Positions 11,624-23,650 are shown, counted from the stretch's first letter. The stretch is 64,000 bases of DNA from Talpa occidentalis (GCF_014898055.3 NW_023604295.1:72566301-72630300); one strand, 5' to 3'. A program made the numbers and translations. The notes: generated by a model not told the origin, from the letters alone.

Positions 11624-11938
11624 GCACATTTACTCTTTTTTTTTTTTAAAGGAAGGTAAATTATTATTTTTTTAAATTTATTTATTGATACAAGATCCAG
11701 GGTACAGACCAATGCGCGGGAGGGTGAGAGGATTCACCAGAGACCGAGCCCGGAACAGAACAGGCAGACTGACGAAATACACTGCTGAGGGGAGCAGCAG
11801 GCGAGACAGGAGGGGTCTGCCACACCTTGTGAGATTCTCCGCCGGCAGGGATCAAACTCGCGCTGCAGAGTCTGTGGAGAGCTTCACAGTGCAGCACTCA
11901 ACCACCTGCACCACCAGGGGAGGCCCAGCACATTTACT
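11624..11938 (-). mobile_element. SINE, type II-like, minus strand, with TSD
   Basis: GCACATTTACT at 11624-11634 and again at 11928-11938 flanks the element. The minus strand starts GGGCCTCCCCTGGTGGTGCAGG near 11926 and ends in AATAAATTTAAAAAAA. The tail is split: the A run (11667-11673 on +) is followed by about 19 nt of unique sequence (11648-11666), then a second A run (11636-11647). A 203-codon frame on the opposite strand crosses this SINE and is not a gene. Confidence 0.93.
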
Positions 11939-12790
11939 TTTTTGTGGGAAACATGTTAGCTTGGTGGCTAACATTTCCATCATGTACAGCTATCTGTTTT
12001 GTGGATTTTCAGTGTACCACAAGGAAAGTTGTCAGTTCCCTATTGGGTCATTAGGAGGAAATCATATCATATCAAAGACCAAAAACATTCTACACACCCA
12101 TTCATTATTTCTTTACTCTGCTTCTTGTCCTGACAAGGGTGAACCAGTAAGTTCTTACAAGATGGCATTATTCCTTTCTGAAGCAAAAGAATCTCTAACA
12201 TTCCAGCTTTCCATCTCTGTCTTCCAAGTTCCAACCCTTGATTTAAATCTCTCTAGTAACAGATCTCTGAACTCTTGTCCAGACAAAAGGGTGTAGTTCT
12301 TGAACTGCTTTCAAAATTGGGGTCATTCATACCTTTCTCTCTGTCAACCTGACACCTTTGCCCATCTGGCTTTTGAAAGAGTTAATAGACAGGTGTTCAA
12401 ATAGACTCAGGAGAGAGAAGAATTCAAGCTTCCATTTCCCAACATTTTCTCTAGATCTTTAGAGCAAAAAAAAAAAAAAGCCTTTCATGGACTAAGGACA
12501 TTTGTCTGAGTAAAGAGACTAAAAATAAATCATTAGATGATTAGATGTTTCCCAGTCATGTTCCACTTCCCCTGGATATACTTTCTGATTTAAAAATCAA
12601 AGTTTAATGTGGACATTTCAGAGTCATCTTTCACATATGTCTCCTATGTATTGACTTACACATAAACTTTATCACACCTAGTAACAGACTCTAAATAAGG
12701 ATATATCCACATTTCTCAGGAATTGTCACTTTTCTCACTGCCACATATTTTATTAATATTTACAATTATTGAGTTTTACTTTTTTGAATT
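11939..12790. other. Single-copy DNA
   Basis: No gene or assigned repeat. An A13 run sits near 12466-12478. Confidence 0.45.
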
Positions 12791-13410
12791 TCATTTAATT
12801 TTATTCTTTCATTTTTTTAAAATTTATTTTATTTATTTATGCATACAAGAGCTGGGGTGCAGACCAGAAGAGCAGGGGTGGGTCAGAGGATTCACCAGAG
12901 ACAGAGTGGGGAGCAGAACAGGCGGATTGACTGAAATACACTGCAAAGGGGAGCAGGGTTGAGACAGGAGAGGTCTGCTGCGCCATGTGGGTCAGCTCCC
13001 TGGCTGGGGATCAAACTAGTGCTACAGCAGTTCGGATAGCTTTCTAGTGCTGAGACTTAGCCCCTTATGCCACAAGGGAGGCCCCTCATTTTATGTTTTA
13101 TTATAATTTTGGGGTTACACTTTTGTTCCCCCATATATGCACATATTCCTCTCACCTTCCATCAAAGCATCCATTTAAGCCCTATTCCCTTCCCTTCTCA
13201 TGGACCCTCCTTTCTCCATGTTCCCTTTAGTAACCAGTTTACTAAGTCCAAGATTAAATAAATTCCAATAGTAAATAAGAAATATTGCTGTATTTTGCCA
13301 GTATATTTTTTTGTTATTTATATTCCATAGGTAAGGAAGCCATCTGATATTTGTTTTTTACTTTCTTACTTTGTTTCACTTAGCATAATTAGCATGGAGC
13401 CTTCTTAAGA
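12791..13410 (-). mobile_element. Old L1 fragment, minus strand, interrupted by a SINE
   Basis: After the SINE, the plus strand shows the reverse complement of an old L1 3' region: TAGTAACCAGTTTACTAAGTCC, CATCTGATATTTGTTTTT and CTTTGTTTCACTTAGCATAAT (about 13220-13395) follow the usual antisense L1M order. The part left of the SINE (12791-12817) is AT-rich and only presumed to belong to it. Confidence 0.6.
12818..13085 (-). mobile_element. SINE, type III, minus strand
   Basis: The minus strand reads from GGGGCCTCCCTTGTGGCATAAG near 13085 to GTATGCATAAATAAATAAAA near 12835. Type III marks are CATGTGGGTCAGCTCCC on the plus strand and TGCATAAATAAAT in the tail. It is diverged. Short shared TCATTTT on both sides is a weak TSD candidate. 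It is nested in an old L1. Confidence 0.9.
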
Positions 13411-16400
13411 AAACAAATTTGCATAAATAAGATACATTCTCATCTTATATAAATATGTAGTCTGAAGAAGATAAATTCTAAATAGAATTGTAAGAATATT
13501 AAATATAATTATGAACATAACTAGGAGCAAAATTTTAAACTAAAGATTGAGGTTTTAGGTAAAAGGGATTGTGGTTTTGAACTAGTACTTTCTCCATAAG
13601 TCATTTATATCATTCAATTTATTACCATATATACGTACTACTTTGATATAATACATTTAAAATGAACATCCATTCTTCCTAGGAACAATCTAACTTTTCC
13701 CTAATTATTGACATTTTTGAAAGATGAGTACAAAACTTCTGCATTTGACTGCCTTTGCTTCCCTCAGGAAGACTGAACATAAACCTTGAGGGAGGAAAAC
13801 CACTGCAGTTCAAATAATAACATGATCATTTTATTTGCCTTTGTGCACTTCTGATTCAATGAAGAGTCAAAAATATGAAAAAAAAAATCATTTGAAGGTA
13901 GCATTGGTATAAAGCATACAAAAAAGATGGTCTTTTTTTTTTTTTTCTTTTTAAAACGTATGTGACTTTAAGCACATCCCTGAATAAAAATTTTAATCTG
14001 TTTGATGCCAGGCTCTCCCTTAAGCATCATTGCTCTAATTCTTTTATGGAGCACACTGATGTTCTTAATGCTCTTTGTTCCTGCAGTGCATATCACAAGC
14101 AGTTGGTGTCTATTTTGCTTATTCTAATTAAAGAAGAGATGTGCAGGAACATCACACCCCACACCATGGGGGTCACAGGAGTTGGCATCCTTCTACAGAT
14201 GGGATAATCCTGATCATACAGGAGATTGTTTGTAATCTCAGCTCTTTAGCTCATTGTATTTCTAACATCTATGCAGATTTTTTATAAATAGTTTTATTTT
14301 AAAACTGTATCACAAACTACATGTCTTTAATTCTACATTAAATCATGAATGGAGGAAATTTCAAATTTTCACTTAGTAAATTATTTAGAATTATTATGTC
14401 CTTTTTTTTTTACCATTTCATCTATGAAAACTGCCATGTAGAAATCATTGTGAAAATCCATGCTTATTGGCCAATAGTCCAATTTTATTATGGCTTTATT
14501 ACGGCGACAAGAGAAAAAAAAAGCAGATGGTCTCTTTTACCTTTTTTTTGGTTTAGTATAGACTCCTGATTTTTGTTAACACAGATTTTAAAATACTGTG
14601 CTGATGGCTACCAGGCAAATAATCTAGCAAGAATTTAACTAGAGACCATTTTTTCCCATGAGGTTAGTTTGTGACATTCACAATTAATAGTGTTCACTTC
14701 TTTGATGAGAGTGAAGGAATTAAATACAGTTTTCTGTCATGGGTAAGGGCTTGGATACTTTATTTCAATACTGATATTACCTACTAAGATAGGCACTCAA
14801 TTTTATGCCCAGTGATGCGTAAGCGTACATGTTTGTGTAAAAAGCCACAAAATATTTTCATATGGACTCGTGTTTGTTGAACCCTTCTTTTTATAAAGTA
14901 TATTGTAGATCATAGAAAATATGAACAGAAACTAAAATACTATCACAGGTGGGGAAATCGGAGGTAACCATTGTTCATTAAAATATTTAAAGCATGAAAT
15001 GAGTCTAACTATACGTACATGCACACCTAGAAATGCACATTACACCAATAGAAGTTGTTGAATAAATGGCTGTCAAATGCATAACTAAAGTTATGCATAG
15101 AAAAAATGAGACCTCACCATCTCAAACCCTAAGGATATGTCTAATGCTAATATAATTAACTTCAAAGCTGATATGATCATTTTCAGAAGAAATGATAGGA
15201 ACCTCAGAACAGGCAACTCCCTGATTTGAGTTTATATTTCTCAGCACCGCCTACTGAAAAATGACCAACTCATACATCTACCTTCTCAGGAAAAATACTG
15301 GAAAAGAGGTCACTTGATCCAGGTTCAGTAATGTGCACACCTTTAAACCAATCACTGTGGCCAGAAAAGTAGGTCATGTAAGAAGTTGGTATCTCCCACT
15401 TAGATCTCCTTATTGAGTAAGTGTTAAAGGAGGAAGAGCAGCTTCCCAAAGGTAACAGGGTTAGTTTAGACATGACCCCTAGAGAAAATAGCATGAACCA
15501 GCAGCCACAGCATTGTATTGTATTAGAGACCTATCGTGCAGATTCTTATTTAGAGTTCTATCATATAGCTTATTCTATTGTATAGATCAAAAGTGTGTGA
15601 ACTTTAAGCATTTGGGAACTTTACTGGTAGTTTTCCTGCCTTTTATCTATCATTTATATGGAGAGGATCACCAGAATGATAAAGTCTAAAGGGATCACAC
15701 AGGAAAGAATATAAACTGTATCTCTTGAATTAAACCAAATATTAAATTCAGTGATCCTCAGTGGGTTGGAAGGAGGGCCCTTGTCCTGACTTCAGGGGTA
15801 TGTGAGATATCTTTGCAATGTGAACACTTCTACCAGAACCTCCCGGTATTTCCCTCTTACACATGCCTGGTATTCCATTCAACTTCGGATCCCACTTTCT
15901 TTCCAAGAAGTTCTCTCAGCTTCTGTCATATGTCTGTTATAAGAGCCACATCACTTCCCAAACTCTAGTTTCAAAAAAGTAAATGTTCTCTAATTCTTCA
16001 TCTTTTTGCAAAATTAGATTTAAGTTACTTCAGGGTAGCACCTAGCAAAATTAGATATTATTAATATTATTAGTTAGGTTATCACTAAGAATCACATATA
16101 TTTGTAAGAGATGAAATTAGAAATCTGAAAAGACCACTGCCACTGGAAAGACTATGTGAAATAAAACTCCCTCTGTCAGGAACATTTGCAGAGGTTACAG
16201 AAATTAAGCAATTATGCACACCATTTAAACTCATTTACTATCTGGACTCAATAGCCCTTCAAACATGTCTGCCAATGAAGTGTCCAGTGCATTTCTCACG
16301 ACCTGTGTAAACGAGGGATATTTGCATATATTCACTCTGTGTCTTCCATCATACCTTCTTCTCTCTGCAGGCCCTTTCCCAGTGACTTTCTCAGTGCTAG

Positions 16401-16714
16401 TCATTCTAAAGTCCTTTCTGCAGTGATCTGAAATCTTTCTTCATCCAGTCTAGACCACAGGCATCTATTTTATCATGAAGTTTTTGTGAGGATTTCTCAT
16501 TTGACACTTAACCAATTATTTTCCTATGAAAATTTCTTGAAAAACCTATCAAATGATATATATTTTTTGTTGCTGGCCATTTCCTCCTCAAATATATTTA
16601 AAGGGCTTGATAACAAAGATAATGGTTTTGTGTCCCCCAAATGAATACCTAGCTACTGAACAGGCACTTAGTAAATAACTATTGGCCAACTAGATAATGC
16701 ATATAATGAACGAT
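13411..16714. other. Single-copy DNA, no gene seen
   Basis: Small frames at 13962-14207, 14345-14569 and 15270-15494 (-) have no recognisable motif. T-rich runs occur at 13932-13946 and 14401-14411. A weak L2-like stretch may exist around 16375-16450 but I cannot support it. Confidence 0.45.
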
Positions 16715-17016
16715 AGAAAGCTACACACAGGGCCTCCCCTGGTGGCGCAGCGGTTGAGCACTGGCCTGCGAAGCTGCCCGCAGCCTCTGCAGCGCCAGTT
16801 CAATCCCCAGCCGCTGGCAAGGGTCCCACATGGCATGGCAGACCTCTCCTAACGGGCCCACTGCTCCCCTCAGCAGTGTATTTCATCAGTCTGCCTGTTC
16901 TGTTCCCCGCTCTGGCTGTGGTGAATTCTCTCACCTTCCTGTGCTTCTGACTGTACCCAGTGCTTATACAAATAAATAAATAAATCTTAAAAAAAAAAAA
17001 AAGAAAGCTACACACA
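16715..17016 (+). mobile_element. SINE, type I, with perfect 15-bp TSD
   Basis: AGAAAGCTACACACA at 16715-16729 and 17002-17016 flanks a near-complete copy (16730-17001). A-box-like TGGCGCAGCGGTTGAGC starts near 16743; B-box-like AGTTCAATCCCC lies near 16797. The 3' part has CTGACTGTACCCAGTGC, AATAAATAAATAAATCTT and a pure A13 tail. It is a good reference copy for the family. Confidence 0.96.
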
Positions 17017-17785
17017 AATGTCTCATATCATAAATATTCCACTAAAGCCTTCTTCAAAATGTATTTCATTTTCTCTGTAAACTCAAGGATGCATATTCTT
17101 ATTTATAATATGAATATCTTTATAATCATTATATTATGCAGAATTGAGCTATTTATTATCAAGGCATCTGAATCTATTTATTTGAAGGTACTAATTTATG
17201 AAAATAACACACTTCAGATTTTGAATACCTTGATACTGACATTTTCTTACTTAATTTCAATCATTATATTCTACACATAGGAAAGCAGCCTCCCTACTAT
17301 GATTCTACCTCATTAGAACTAAGCATACTAATTAAAAAGAGAATTGATCACTTTGAAATATATGATAAACTGTCACTGGTGTGATAAAGAACTTGAAGAG
17401 AGAAAATCTATATATACAGCACTACATTTAATTTCACATAAAAATGAAAATTTGGTATAGTATACTATAAATAAAGCTATTATTCTATAAAAATTGATCC
17501 AAGTCACTATATATTAAAGTTTTTATTAAGTTGGAATCCTCTGACTGCATTAAAATTTTTGAAAAAATCTTCTGAAATCTAGAAATTATTTGTGTGACAC
17601 TCATATTGGTACAATTTTTTATTGGCACACAGGGAATCCAATTTCCAGGTTCATTACCCAAAACAACACACAGATTTGAAACAAGAAAATATCTTGGTGC
17701 TTGAACTATAGATCAAACTATAATTCATACACCACATTCTCTTATGGATTCTTAGGCTAAGAAGAAAGAAGAAGAAAAAAGGCAA
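17017..17785. other. AT-rich single-copy DNA
   Basis: No gene or clear repeat is visible; the frames at 17059-17280 and 17654-17938 are low-complexity. Confidence 0.45.
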
Positions 17786-18245
17786 TTTTTCTGCCCACTT
17801 GATCGATGTTCCATTTGACCTCTGAAATGCCCTCCTGCCATAACCTTTTAAATACCATCTGCTCTTTTTGTGAAGAGTGTGATGGGAAGGAGTCACTTCC
17901 AGACAGCAATTGATTATAAGAGCATTAATCAAGGGCATGGATTATCTGTAGCATGACACTGTGTGCTATAGTTAAGCAATCTGGCCTTCAATATGATTGG
18001 AAAGGGTAATCCTTCTGTGGAAGCCTGAAAGAGGCTTAGCAACACATGTTAAGGAGAGCAAACCAAATAATGCATGAACATTTATTGGAATCTATGATAA
18101 ATTTCTGCAATTTTGGGGCTAATTTGTTTACCCAGCGTAATGGGATTAGATTGATTATAATATGCTCTCATAAAATGCTATAAATAGTTCAGATGTTTGT
18201 TCTAATCACAGAGCACAAAAAACAGCTATGCAGCTTTTGCTTACT
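17786..18245. promoter_or_regulatory. Candidate conserved noncoding element
   Basis: This non-repeat block has a texture unlike its surroundings: closely packed homeodomain-type cores (CAATTGATTATAA, AGCATTAATCAA, GGGATTAGATTGATTATAAT with a bicoid-class GGATTA), an ATGCATGA, and few long A/T runs. Such clustering is typical of developmental enhancers. This is inference: conservation could not be measured here. Confidence 0.35.
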
Positions 18246-19557
18246 ACTTGATAAAATATGGCTTTTTCTACCATAATTTGAGTAACACACATATCTAATT
18301 TTCCATTTTTTCCCTCAGTAATTAGACCATTTTAAAGTAGGCTCTAGTTGATAAGAAAAAAAAAAAAGAAAAATATTTTACATATATTCTATGCATATAA
18401 GTAGAAGAAACTCATTTTTCTTTAGTTGTAGATACAAGTTTAGAAAATTAGAATTTTGAAGCTTATACACCCTTTTTTTAGTGTATAATATAGAATCATG
18501 TTCCCTATTATATAAAAATATTTCATTAAGTAGTAATGAGAATGGGCTATAAACAAATGGGGTATGTATGTGTGTGCATGTGTGTGTGATGTGGAAGGGA
18601 TATAGGAAAGTATGGAGGGAGAGAGAGAGATTTTTAAAATCTAAATATTTCAAAATATTTCAAGCATTTCCTTCCTGCCTTATCATCCCTACCCTGTACA
18701 GAAGAGCTTGTTATTTATATCAAGATTTTTTGGAAAAAATTGCATTATCACTGAAAAGTGGGAGGAAAGTAATCTCAGAAGATGAAGCAGGGAAAAATTA
18801 TAGAGAAAAGCAGTTTTGAAAGAATTAGCATTTGAATCCTGATCAAAAAGAATGGAAATAAAAACTAAACAATGATCTACAATATCATAAAATTAGTTTT
18901 ATTATTCAAATAGTTTAATAGATGCATAACTGTTAATGTTTATAATATTTAAAATCTCGTGCCAGCCCCAAAGATTGTTTTAAAAATAATATATATTTTC
19001 CAAAGCTAACTATAGAAAAGTTATTTTCTACTAAAAAATATCCAAACATCCTAGAATTTTGCTATAAATAAAGTCTTTCTCCAGAATAATCTTTTTTTTA
19101 ATCTAAAATTATTACACACATAGTTAAACGTCAAAAGGTGCTAAAAGGGTAATAAATTGCATGATTTATTAATCTCAGTTACAAGGAAGAAAAAAGCAAA
19201 TCTAGCTAACATAAGCAGAAGAGAAATTTATGTGATGGACCCAAGGAAGCTCACTGCATTGTTCTGAAGGCTAATGAACCAAACTAGAAGAAAGGCAGGA
19301 ATTAGAGGCAGGGACAAATTCATGAAGTCAAGGTATCCACTTCCACTGACATTGTGCTGTCCACCCTCACAGTCATTGCTACTGGTGCCTCCCCTGCTAC
19401 CTATAATGCTGCTTCCACGGTGAATACTAAGCCATCTTGACCTTAACGTTCATCCACACTTTCTAGAAGCCAACACATTGGAAAGGGAAAAGTATCTGGC
19501 CCCTCAACTTTAGATACCTCAGGTGCTTGGCCCCTTTCTTGTCTCATTCTTTTTCTG
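18246..19557. other. AT-rich DNA with GT and GA microsatellites
   Basis: It holds an A13-rich run near 18355, an imperfect (GT)n tract at about 18561-18588 and (GA)n at 18617-18630. The stretch at about 19180-19500 is less AT-rich and may be an old unassigned repeat. No gene. Confidence 0.5.
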
Positions 19558-19843
19558 AAATTATTTATTTTTTAAAAAGATTTATTTTTATTTATTTATG
19601 CATACAAGAGCTGGGGTGTAGGCCAAAGGTGAGGGGGTCAGAAGATTCACCAGAGACAGAGTGGGGACCAGAACAGGCAGATCTACTGAAATATACTGTT
19701 GAGGGAGCAGTGGGCTAGACAGAGTGTTCTGCTGAGCCATGTGGTTTGCTCCTTGGCCAGGATCCAGCTCAGATGTAGAAGCAATGGCGTGATAGCAATG
19801 AGACTTTGCCCCTCCACCACCAGAGAGGCCCCTAAAATTATTT
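19558..19843 (-). mobile_element. SINE, type III, minus strand
   Basis: AAATTATTT at 19558-19566 and 19835-19843 is a 9-bp TSD candidate. The minus strand starts GGGGCCTCTCTGGTGGTGG and ends TGCATAAATAAATAAAAATAAATC with TCTTTTTAAAAAA. It is diverged in the head (B box degraded). Two non-adjacent indels appear in its middle. Confidence 0.88.
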
Positions 19844-20740
19844 TAAATGTATGATTGGACTGTTTTGTATATTATCAATATTTTTGTCCTCACTTCCATT
19901 ACTCTGTTTTTTATGGGAGGCTTCATTGATTTATATTAAAAGGTGTTTTTAAATGTTTATAAATTATTTAGACTTGAAAAATATCTAAAGGTCTTCTGGT
20001 TGTTCTATAGTTAGTCTTTTTTTCAAAGAAAAATTTTCAAAATTGTCTAACCTAGTCAAGGCCATTTTATATTCTCTGGCACTAGGAATTATAGTGCCAC
20101 CTCCGGGCATTTAGGAAGAGTGCAAAGCTAACTTCGTAATCCTTTATTTCCTGAAAAAAAAAAAAAACACACTTTCGGTCCTTCACTACTGCTCTGTACA
20201 TTTTTCAGGTTCCCTAAGAATTCAGTTTCTTGCCTGTTTAATAAACTTCCATTGTTCTTCCTGAAAATATATCTATACTCTGTATTTTCTGCACATTCTG
20301 TATTAGAAGTGGGGTGTACATTCTAATACACCCCATTTCCAAATGTTCCACTTTACCCTTGTGTTCTGCAGCCCCATTAGCTCTATCCCCTAAATTTTCT
20401 CAAGATTCTTCAAGAATATTCAATTTCTTTCACATGTTTGTCTCATTCTGAAAAGAGTTTAAGTTTTTGCTTTCTACTTACAACTAATACAGCTGCCAAT
20501 TCTACAGTAGCTCACTTCCAAATGTGTTATATCAACTTTTTTACTGATATCCTCAATCCAATATATGTTTTTTTTTCCTTTGTGCTTTGTTGTGTGTAGA
20601 CTTGTACAATCAAAATGAGTTTTTTTTTAATGATCTTATTCATAATCATGTGGATAGAGTTAAAGGAAATATCAAGTGATATTGCAGAACCTTAAGCCAG
20701 GCACAGCGGGGAATAGTGCAATCTCTAAAACTATGATAGG
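19844..20740. other. Single-copy DNA with a 13-bp hairpin
   Basis: No gene. An inverted repeat lies at 20306-20318/20327-20339. An A15-class run lies at about 20154-20167. Confidence 0.45.
20306..20339. repeat. Inverted repeat (13-bp arms, 8-nt loop)
   Basis: GAAGTGGGGTGTA (20306-20318) faces TACACCCCATTTC (20327-20339); 12 of 13 positions pair as Watson-Crick and one as G-T. The loop is CATTCTAA. Confidence 0.85.
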
Positions 20741-20744
20741 AGGA

Positions 20745-21170
20745 GAGGAATAGTGGGCTCTAAAAGATGTCCATATCCTATCCTTAGAACATTTCACCTC
20801 ATGTATTGAATGGGACTTTGCAGATTCCATTATCCTAAAGAAACTGGCATGGGGAGATTATCCTGTATTACCCAGATGGGAACAATCTTACTGTATAAGT
20901 AGGTATAAAATGGTAGAGAACCATTACTGGCTATGATCAAAGGGAAAAGTGACTATGGAAGATATTTATAGAGATTAATGTTGTTGATTTTGGAGAGGGA
21001 GAAAGAGGGCAAAAACTTCTGAATATGAAAAAGATGAGGAAATGATTCTCCAGTAAAAACCAGTAACAAAATGCACCCCATTGAGTTAAGCCTAGTCAGA
21101 CTTGTAATCAGGAGGATTTTATGATGGCAAATTTATGTCAATTGAAGCCTTTAAGTTTGTGGTATTTTTG
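20745..21170 (+). mobile_element. Ancient MaLR-type LTR, plus strand
   Basis: AAAGATGTCCATATCCTATCC, GGGACTTTGCAGATTCCATTA, GGGGAGATTATCCTGTATTA and the terminal TTTAAGTTTGTGGTATTTTTG follow the order of the MaLR-like LTR consensus as I know it. The same family occurs reversed at 7140-7680 and forward at 36560-36970. Highly diverged. Confidence 0.72.
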
Positions 21171-21776
21171 TGTTGTTGTTATTGTTGTTTTTGCTAAAAC
21201 AGCAAAATAAAACTAGTTCAGGAACTGAATGGGCAAAAGAAAAATTTCCAAAACCAAGAGAAAGTATTTGTATCTTTGGTAGTAAGTTTCCGAACAGAAT
21301 CTCAAGCCATCAGTGAAAATGCTGATTCATAGTTACATACAAGATTGGACTTATAGAAGTAATACCCAACCTTAGTCTCCTTTCTTTTATTTTTTTTAAA
21401 AGCCATTCTGCTTAAATAAGAAATAAGGAAAAAAAATGAAATCAAAGGGTAAAGTATGTGTTTCATAACAAAAAATATAAAGAATGGAGTGTAATATGGA
21501 AGGGGAAATGGAAAATATTTGGCATATCTGTTTTGCATTTTTCTTTCCTGTTATGTTTAATGAGGTCTCATAAAGTAGAGCAGATGGACATTTGTTGTCA
21601 GTATTACACTCAGTACTACAAGCGATTACTATATCTTAAAAACCAGTAAGTAAATGCATTAATCTAAACTAAATAAAATCCTGTGTAGCTATCACTAAAC
21701 ACTTAAGCTCGCCAGACATATGCAAACAGACACTTTACATCTAATAATTCACTTAATGTTTAACATGAAGTTTTGA
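21171..21776. other. Single-copy DNA
   Basis: Nothing recognisable; an imperfect TTG repeat lies near 21172-21190. Confidence 0.4.
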
Positions 21777-22068
21777 GGGAGTTACCTTTTTTTTTTTTAA
21801 GATTTATTTATTTATACAAGTACTGGGTACAGTCAGAAGCGCAGGAGGGTGAGAGAATTCACCAGAGCCAGAGCGGGGAACAGAACAGGCAGACTGACGA
21901 AGTACACTGCTGAGGGGAGCAGCGGGCGGCAAGAGAGGTCTGCGCGCCATGTGGGACCCTCCGGTGGCCGGGGAGCAGCCGGGGATTGAACCGGCGCTGC
22001 AGAGGCTGCGGGCAGCTTCGCAACCCAGTGCTCAACCGCTGCGCCACAGAGGAGACCCGGGAGTTACC
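21777..22068 (-). mobile_element. SINE, type I, minus strand, with 10-bp TSD
   Basis: GGGAGTTACC at 21777-21786 and 22059-22068 flanks the element. The minus strand carries GGCGCAGCGGTTGAGC, GGTTCAATCCCCGGC, TCTGACTGTACCCAGTAC and TATAAATAAATAAATCTT plus A13. GC content is far above its surroundings, so it looks young. Confidence 0.95.
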
Positions 22069-22128
22069 ATTTTTTTCATTCTCTCCTCCCCTCCCTCCCC
22101 CTTTATTTTAATAAGAGGAAACTTATAT

Positions 22129-22157
22129 GCTTATTATAAAGTAACTTTATAATAAGC
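22129..22157. repeat. Perfect inverted repeat, 14-bp arms, 1-nt centre
   Basis: GCTTATTATAAAGT (22129-22142), one A (22143), ACTTTATAATAAGC (22144-22157). The arms match exactly. It could form a DNA cruciform or could be the scar of a short-range template switch. Confidence 0.95.
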
Positions 22158-22789
22158 AGTAAAGTCAGGATTTTAACCCAAGCAGTCTGATTCCCAAGTA
22201 TTTACATGTTGCAGAGGGTACTTTATGCCAAAATGTTGAGTTAATCACTTATATTTAAAAACAATAATAATATTGATTGTTGGTTAAAAAATCACACCAC
22301 GTTCCATAACAGAATACATGTATCTTCCAAAGACCTACAAGAAATACTAGAAAAATGTTTTCCTTAGCCTTCATCCTCTGCCTTAACAATTACTTTTTTC
22401 TTGTCTTTTAGCATTTGCTTTGTGTGGGTGTGTTTGTAATTACTGAAGGTAATTATTTTACTGAAAGCTCTTAAGCAGAGAGAACCAGTCAGGAATGTTT
22501 ATTGACTTCCCCTGGGTGAAAAGCACTGTGCCAGAAACTGTGATATTAGTGAAAGAGAAAAGTCCTCACAGATAAGTAAACCAATAATAACAAAGAAAGG
22601 TGATAAATATAGTAAGCAAGGAGAATTACAAAAATAAAGGGAAAGAATGCTTACTCATATGAAAAAAATGGGGTCTTCAGGGTAGACTTGCAGAAAATGG
22701 TGAACATAGGACACGGGTCCTGATGACTAACCCAGGAGAAACTGGGAAAGAAAAAGACGAGGTGTTACAGAATGGGAGGAAGTATTGTT
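22158..22789 (+). repeat. Ancient diverged repeat region
   Basis: At about 22490-22640 the phrase TTTATTGACTTCCCCTGGGTGAAAAGCACTGTGCCAG and following text resemble an old dispersed mammalian repeat (motif 'tttattgagcacctactatgtgccagg'). Similar copies are at 37090, 48590 and 52940. At 22160-22200, AAAGTCAGGATTTTAACCC resembles a MIR-class piece. The family name is not assigned. Confidence 0.5.
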
Positions 22790-23100
22790 AAAAGAGAAGG
22801 GGATGGGGCCTCCCCCAGTGGCGCAGCAGGTTGAGCGCAACACTGTGAAGCTGTCTGCAGCCTCTGCAGCATAGGTTCAACCCTGGCCAGCCGGCGAGAT
22901 ACACACATGACACGGCAGACCTCTCCTGTCTTGCCCGCCACTCCCCTCAGCAGTGTATTTCAGTAAATCTGCTTGTTCTGTTGCCTACTCTGTCTCTGGT
23001 GTATCCTCTCATCACCCCACACCTCTGGCCTGTACCCCAGTTCTTGTATACATAAATAAATCTTAAAAAAATATTTAAGGGGAAAAAGAGAAGGGGATGG
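22790..23100 (+). mobile_element. SINE, type II, with perfect 17-bp TSD
   Basis: AAAAGAGAAGGGGATGG at 22790-22806 and 23084-23100 flanks the body 22807-23083. It begins GGCCTCCCCCAGTGGCG, has B-box-like GGTTCAACCC, the type II mark CTGGCCTGTACCCCAGTTC, then CATAAATAAATCTTAAAA. It landed at the 5' edge of the older L1 remnant that follows. Confidence 0.95.
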
Positions 23101-23650
23101 ATAATTAAAGTGTAATGCATCCAGACAACAGAATATTATTCAATGCTAAAAAAAGAAATGAGCTATCAAGTCATGGAAAGAGAGAGGAACTTTCAATGCA
23201 TACTACTAAGTAAAAGAAGTCAATCAGAATAGGCTAGCACTATTTGGTTTCCACTTTGTGATATCCTGGAAGAGACAAAAGTATGAAGACATTGCAAAGA
23301 TTAGTGGTTGCCAGAGACTTGGGGAATAGGAAAGGATGAACAGGTGGCAAACAGAGGAATTTTTAAGTCAGTAAAAATACTGTTTCCATAATGGTGGATA
23401 TATGTCATTAGACATTTGTCCAAACACATACAATGTACAACACCAGGAGTTTTGCACACAAAACTATGGGTTTTGTGTGCTTACGATATGCAGTGTAGAT
23501 TAATTAATTCCAGCAAACATATTATCTGGTGAGGGATGTTGATAATGGCAGAGGTTATGCATGTGGCAGGTAAGGAGTATATGGGAAATCTCTTATTTTA
23601 CCCTGCATTTTGCTCTAGAATTGAAGCTGTTTTAAAAATAAATCAGTAAA
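23101..23650 (+). mobile_element. Old L1 3' end (L1M class)
   Basis: It reads CCAGACAACAGAATATTATTCAATGC (ORF2 tail), GTGGTTGCCAGAGACTTGGGG, ATGTCATTAGACATTTGTCC, GGTGAGGGATGTTGATAATGG and GGAAATCTCTTATTTTACCC, the standard order of the L1M 3' UTR. It ends near GCTGTTTTAAAAATAAATC at about 23640. Strongly diverged, non-coding. Confidence 0.82.

Noticed and set aside
11685..12296. 203-codon open frame on plus strand
   Set aside because: Its first third is the antisense of a SINE and the remainder has no recognisable domain; frames through this GC-rich SINE stay open by chance in many copies.
16743..16812. tRNA gene
   Set aside because: The A- and B-box-like text belongs to the SINE head; no cloverleaf with acceptor pairing is present and the unit carries a SINE body, tail and TSD.
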